A stretch of 64,000 nucleotides of DNA. Origin: Eumeta japonica. Its lineage: Eukaryota > Arthropoda > Insecta > Lepidoptera > Psychidae. The stretch spans positions 434,001-498,000 of the forward strand of contig BGZK01000097.1 of assembly GCA_005406025.1 (NCBI GenBank). The letters are read 5' to 3'. The notes below the pieces were generated by a model. It saw nothing but the letters and a program-made list of their open reading frames with translations, was not told where the DNA came from and made no database searches. Made by a program: the position numbers and the translations under genes. Positions 58,400 to 64,000 of this stretch are shown here, piece after piece (the first letter of the stretch is position 1; every line of letters begins with the position of its first letter).

Positions 58400-59900
58400 A
58401 CGCGAGGATGTCGATAGCCGGAAACGACTTTATAAGCATCAACGACGGGACGTATCGGTAGTCGTGTGCAAACCTGAGGTGTCTCAGAAAATTACTATTT
58501 AGGTGGATGGATGGCTTGCTTATATCTTGATATATTTTTCATTATATATTGTTGGACAGCTTTGAATAGTTTCGGAGAGACGAATCATCTCCTCATGTTG
58601 ATTTTTGTGGCTATCTAGCTTGATTCTGTTTATACTGTTGGCATAGATGTGTCTTTAGATATTTACGTATTTATTTTTTGTATTCTGTATTTACTGTGCT
58701 TCCTAGAATCTGTTATGTGATATAGAGTCCAATCCTTTTTTTGTAGTCTACGATAGCTACATATAATAGTATGCTGAATTCCAAATATTTCTCAATCACA
58801 TTACCGACCACTTCAAAAGAAGCACTGTTTTGAGATCACTCCTGCATCTAGCTTGCTCGATTGTTTGATGTACATTAATGTCTGAACATATTAGGAGGTA
58901 AATAAGTTGCAAAGGTAAGACATAAGTCTTATAGAAATATAGTTCATTCGTTAATCTTATATTTCAGTTTGATTACCTTTTTATAAGAGCAAAAAAATTT
59001 TGGAAAATCCAAAAGTGGAAAATCTTGGAAAATTTTGGAAAATCCTCATAGCGGTAGTCGTCGAATATATAGATTTGCAATGAAAAAAATGTTAAGTCAT
59101 ATTTTTATAGTACTAATTACAATTAAACTACGCTGAATTAGACCGTGATTTTCGAAAGGACTTAGTTTAGGATAATACTAAAGCTTTGGGAAAAAAAATG
59201 AACTAAATCAGTTAAGTTTTTCGGGAGTTATTGTGACCATGCGAGTACATACAGACACATGGACGTCCACGGAATAATTTTGTTAAACATCTTTTTCATT
59301 AATTTAAAGTGCAAAATGTCTATTAAAAATGTCATAAGTGTTGAAACTAGTGTTTTTCCTTGATATTCATGTGTGAATATTATTATATAAGTGCGATAAA
59401 AAATATATAGAGGCACTTTTAGTTAAAAAAGTCACTTGATTTTTGTAAGGCGAGAGTAGAGCAGTACCTCAACGCTCTGCTTGTGAGGCGTGCAATAGGC
59501 GTCTATAGGCGTCACACAATTTCTTCATCTGATATCCTGTTTCGTAGACGCGTGATAGGTGTCACTGGTAGAGTCTGTGCAAACTTGATATATTCGCTTG
59601 TAATCCCTTCTGGTCACGGGCCTTTTTCTATCTTAAGCTGAGAAAGTATCTTTTGTTTTGATTTACAATTTTCTTTTGCTTTAATGGAGTATTTAGTTTC
59701 GCATATAAGTCGGTAGCTATATTTGTGATATCTGTTCGGGATTTACTTTTGTTAGAGACTTTTGCTGTAATTTTATAAAGTTGTTTTAGTTTTCTTGATC
59801 GATATTGCCCAGTTTTGGTTTACTTTGTGAGTTTATTTCATAAGCTCTAGTACCTCTTCTGATTAAATTCTATTTTACATTTTTTTATTCATTTAATACT
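58400..59900 (-). mobile_element. Decayed LINE with RT remnants
   Basis: On the minus strand a frame near 59.6 kb reads EGITSEYIKFA preceded by KGP, the PGPDGIxxEYLK motif before the RT palm. Near 58.58 kb SPKLFKAVQQ follows a mutated QGDxL, the SPKLF(T/I)AVLQ motif. LRFAHDYRYV near 58.48 kb recalls the LRFADD catalytic box with one Asp lost. The motif order on the minus strand is correct, but frames shift repeatedly. It resembles the element at 32-35 kb but is far older. The sequence below 58.47 kb does not match RT and may be flank. Confidence 0.55.
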
Positions 59901-59904
59901 TTTT

Positions 59905-60560
59905 GTGTAGTGTATATTTTTTGACACTATTCATCGTCTTTGTAATCTTTATACGAAATTATAAGTTTTATTCTATAATTGTTTATATTTTCTATGCACA
60001 ATTCTTATTCTGTTATTATTTCCAATGTTTTCTATGCACTAGAAAAGATGATCAGGCAGACTATTCGCTCTGCCTGATTACGGCGCTTATCTCTTCGCTA
60101 GAAGTTCAGTAGCCTTCCTGGTAAGTTGTTCGTAGGTCTTTTGTGCTTTGGAGCAGTACATAGGCTACAGCTGGTTCTCTGGAACATTGGTTTACAACGT
60201 TTCGGATTCAGATACGCGGTACCACGCCACGCGATAAGTAGGTAATATCACTAGTTAAAGTAACATGTGGCATGTAAGCACAATCAAAGAAAAGTAGAAA
60301 CAATTTATTTCTACAAGCAACTAATGCTATATAAAAATAAAACACAACAACAAGTATGTCTATAATAATAGAAATTGCTAGGATTATGTATTAAGTAACT
60401 CACTCAAACGGAGAAATGACGCATGCGCTGCTAAAATGAGGACACGGGGTATCATTTAAGTTTATTTTAGGATAGGAATGTAACTATATTTAATTTTAAA
60501 TTAGCGTCCACCATGTTACATTGCAGCTAAAATGAAAGACGACCGATACCGCGGCTAGGA
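59905..60560. other. Non-coding spacer
   Basis: A short complementary pair AGATGATCAGGCAGA / TCTGCCTGATTACG occurs at 60046-60080. No gene seen. Confidence 0.4.
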
Positions 60561-60569
60561 AACAAATAA

Positions 60570-63230
60570 TTGAACGATGGTGAAACGGAACCCTAAATGG
60601 CCTACATATATATCTACTCTTTGATTATGCATGTGTGCTATAGCCCGCGTGATCATCAAGTCAATTAATTTAATAAAATTATGTAGCACGGAACAGTCTG
60701 GCTTTGAATCTGAAACAGAACTTCGACTATTACAGGGTTTTATCGGATTGTCGAGAAACTCCACGGGCTGATGTTTCGTTTCGCGTGCTTTTCACGCTTC
60801 ACGAAAAGTAGAGCTGTATGCTCTTTTTTTGCGCTTACAGCGTCAGGGTGTTTCCCATTCATTCGGTAGGTTGTACCGAAATCAGTCTGCAGTAGCGACC
60901 GTTAGGTATTTAGAGCGACCGCAGTCTAGCTTTGTTGATTTCGGCGGCACATTTTTGCGCGGCCATGTGAATTGCATTGGTCAGCATAATAGAGCTCTCC
61001 AATCCGTAATACATATTAATTAAACTTTTACGGGTGCAATATCAATTACAAATAAAAAAAATATTTAATTTTCTGAGTTTTCTAGAGTTTCGGTCATATT
61101 GGAAATGTATGAATAAAATAAAGTCATATACTCGATACTTCTCAAGCATCGCAACCTCAGAATAAACGTCTTTGGCACTAAGGTTATCAAATTTGATGCT
61201 CCATATGAGACTATTTATATTATAGTCAAGTCCAATATTACATTATCAAAGTATGGGTCGGTATTTACTCAGGTCTCAATGGTACAAATAATATAAAATA
61301 AAATATCAATCTCAATAAAATCAATCGAACGTACGACCAAATTTCATAAGTGCACTAGATCACTCCGATTCATTCATACACGTATTAAAATGCTAGTTAT
61401 ATAAATTTCTTCAAGTATACAAACTTCAAGTAAATTACACCTTAAAATTAAAATACAATTAGCAAAATATGTTATTAATGTAATAGGCAAAAATAAAATA
61501 TTTTAAATGATACACAAATAAAAATGATATACAATAAAATTATATTAAAGAAAATAAAATCATCTACAATAAAGTTAAATTAAAGAAAAAAATAAAAATA
61601 AATTAAGTATATACAGTAAAACCTTATAATTAAGAATTGAAAATATAACTGTTATTATCGTGCTGGACAAGATTTCCTATATTTAAATCGTAATTGTTTT
61701 AGAAAATTATTTATTACGTGACTTTATTACAATGTTTTATTTTTGTGTACCACCTCCTACCACAGCTGGGGATAGGACTTCAATTTGCAATGGAGCCAGG
61801 TGTTGGATCTGACCTTCTTTCAGATGGAGCTCTACTTGGGCACCCATATAACCCTCGACGAACAGTCCTAATGCGTATCAGACCTACTCATCTACCTCCA
61901 GTATTTTTAAATATGACATCACCGAGATAAATCAAATGTAAAAAGGGAAATTTAGTGTCTCGGTTAATAAACTTTATTTCAATATTATGGACAGCTTCCA
62001 GAAGCCGTTGTTGATTCAGGTGAATGAACTGCTAGCTTGAAAGACAACTATTTACTAAGAAATCCGCACACACGAAAGAGAGTATAAGAATAAATATTTA
62101 GTATTTTCTTCCCTGCGCCGTTTGTGATCTTTCCGATGAACTGCTGAGGCCTCTTCATTGATACTCGTACTCTCGCCGTTTCTCCTGCAAGATCGGGTCT
62201 TGTCCCTCGTGGTTCAAAAATTGACTCGTCTTTTGCGTGTCCCAAAATCCTCTGCCCTTATTCCACGCACCCAGCGTCCGCGCATTTTAACATCGCCCGT
62301 ATTGTCTTCTCTTCAATTGTTTTCGTACAGACAAATGCAGCTTTCTCTCTTTTTTTTCTAGCGACACTGACGCAAAAAGTGCGCACATTGCCATTTGTTG
62401 TTAGATTCTTAAAAAGAGAATATAATTTAACATTCGTGTATAATTTCATATATACGAAACTTAATTAGAACTTACAAAATAAATATAAATAACAGTATTC
62501 CCATTCACGTTATGAATTGAAATAATCAATTTTAATTAAATAATCAAATAAAATAAAATTACCTACCAATAAATCAATCAAATAAATCAACCATTAAACC
62601 TAAACAGTCAAATAAAGCGATAACTCATATCTCACCTAATTAATTACAAATAAATCTATCATCAACTCATTTCTAATCAATTAAATCAAAGTACACAAAT
62701 ATCACATCTAGTTCAATTCATAAGGTCAATCAGAATCTTAACTAATAATACAACTCATGATATTAACCACAAATTGTCATTATATCAAGATGTGAACAAA
62801 ACATGATAACACAATACGTGTAGTGAAATGTACATAAATTTATAATAAAACCTCAAATTTAATATTTTCGGACAGCCAAATTAGGGCCAAATTTCTTGTA
62901 GCAGATGTACTGTGTACATTCCCTTTATATTTTTTTACAGCGATGATGAAGATGATGAATGGTCAAGTGTGCCTTTAAACAACGACACATGTGCATTACA
63001 ATTTATATGAAACGAAATTAGCCTTTCTTTTTTAAATTTTATTTTATATACTTATAGAAAAACGCGTTATTCCAATTAAAGACGTCTGAAATAAAGACTG
63101 TTTTTTTTATATTATCATTTGCAAAGGCACAAGCTCGTCAAAAGGAATGAATTATACTGCGTTTATAAAAACTCTAAATATATCTTAGTTTTTTTTTGTA
63201 GACCTAAGAATCAGTTTCATACCCCCCTCC
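60570..63230 (-). mobile_element. Repeat element copy 2 (inverted partner of 39.77-42.66 kb)
   Basis: Reverse-complement counterpart of copy 1, with the matched blocks listed there. It lacks the GC-rich island. In its middle (61.72-61.93 kb) it carries a short unrelated stretch encoding HLLPQLGIGLQFAMEPGVGS on the plus strand, with no counterpart in copy 1. The AAACGGAACCCTAAATGG at the 60.58 kb end resembles the GGAACCCTAAA repeat family and may be a hybrid boundary. Confidence 0.65.
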
Positions 63231-63234
63231 ATTG

Positions 63235-63715
63235 TGTGCGCGAATGACTAATTCGCTCATCACAATGCTATCCATGCATCAACCTCTTATCTATTCATGC
63301 ACTTTTTATCGAAGCTATATTACACCTTAAACGCATTACCATGCTAATCCAACATCCTTCATTTTATTTTATATATTATATAGAATAATATATCCGTTAT
63401 ATTATTTTATTATAACGTAAAAATTTTTGGCAAAAGATCTAATCACTGATATTATCCAGTGATGCTTAGTTTACTACGTACAAAATTTAACAGATCGATA
63501 AATTGTACAATATCTGCAATACTCATGACTAATACCATTTTAGTATAATTTACAATGATCCGAACGTTAATGTTGCAACCTCTATTTTTATTTGCCTAAA
63601 TCAGCAAAGAAAACAAATTTTCAAACCATAGATAACTCCGAGCCTCCTTTGCTACATAAGGAATAGGGATAATTTAAACAAAATAGTTAAACATTAGCCC
63701 CGAAACGATGATTTA
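63235..63715. other. Non-coding spacer
   Basis: AT-rich; nothing recognised. Confidence 0.4.
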
Positions 63716-63724
63716 AAACGTATT

Positions 63725-64000
63725 TTCATTATAAATATATAATATGCATTTAGTGCAGACATCTATGTCTGTTTCTAAACTTTTGCAATAGAATTCTCGA
63801 AAATGTAAAACAAGCATATGAAGCAAATAAAAGAAAAAAAGCAGGTACGGATAACAAGGCCTTATTGAAGGTTATGAATAACGCATCACATCGATGTAAA
63901 CCCAAAAATGTTGCATTTGTACTAGTCGGTGCCAATCAAACAATAAATGACATTAATGAATATTTTACAAAAGTCGTTCACCCAAAAGCATCCGTAACAT
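63725..64000 (+). CDS. Unidentified open reading stretch running off the right edge
   Basis: The plus frame reads NFCNRILENVKQAYEANKRK, KAGTDNKALLKVMNNASHRC, KPKNVAFVLVGANQTINDIN, EYFTKVVHPKASV to the window end with no stop for about 85 codons. TTTAG at about 63750 could be an acceptor just before it. The composition is balanced (charged residues, a hydrophobic VAFVLVGA core) and looks more protein-like than the AT noise around it. I do not recognise the family. It could be an exon of the next gene or part of a transposon protein. Confidence 0.4.

Noticed and set aside
39770..63230. LTR pair of a giant retrotransposon
   Set aside because: The two copies are inverted relative to each other, whereas LTRs are direct repeats.

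Overview
The window looks like nuclear DNA of a moth or butterfly. It is AT-rich, its genes are split by introns with GT/AG borders, and it is crowded with transposon debris. Three things suggest Lepidoptera: split sushi/trypsin exons like those of hemolymph modular serine proteases (ModSP/HP14), a tandem series of epsilon-like glutathione S-transferase (GST) genes, and repeats ending in GGAACCCTAAAA. All recognisable host genes are on the minus strand. Family names come from motifs read by eye; no database search was made.

Region 1 (1-20.1 kb) holds scattered exons of ModSP/HP14-like proteases. There are sushi exons at 1.04-1.25, 2.08-2.28 and 6.27-6.48 kb (the last degenerate), a broken trypsin-like stretch at 4.9-5.4 kb, and the C-terminal end of a trypsin domain at 15.2-15.7 kb. 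This fits a tandem, partly decayed gene array. The first 1,066 bases are a 53-bp minisatellite whose unit contains the end of the neighbouring sushi exon and its splice donor. Between the exons lie a TIR element, a 1-kb fold-back element, CR1- and RTE-type LINE pieces, a short helentron-like element with a two-exon ORF, and a mariner.

Region 2 (23.0-57.4 kb) holds three GST genes in the same orientation, each with five coding exons. GST-C (56.88-45.45 kb) is nearly intact but one base short in exon 3. GST-B (37.08-29.52 kb) gives a clean 218-residue reading, has lost the usual catalytic SPP motif, and carries a nearly complete RTE-type LINE in intron 2, flanked by 54-bp direct repeats. GST-A (26.75-23.00 kb) appears to be a pseudogene: a frame error at the end of exon 1, a decayed exon 4, and a mariner and a CR1 tail in its introns. 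A decayed ORF of an uncharacterised repeat family lies between GST-A and GST-B.

Region 3 (39-64 kb): two diverged copies of one 2.7-2.9 kb repeat lie in opposite orientation at 39.8-42.7 and 60.6-63.2 kb and bracket GST-C. The rest is mostly AT-rich non-coding DNA with palindromes, microsatellites and LINE remains. An unidentified reading frame runs off the right edge.
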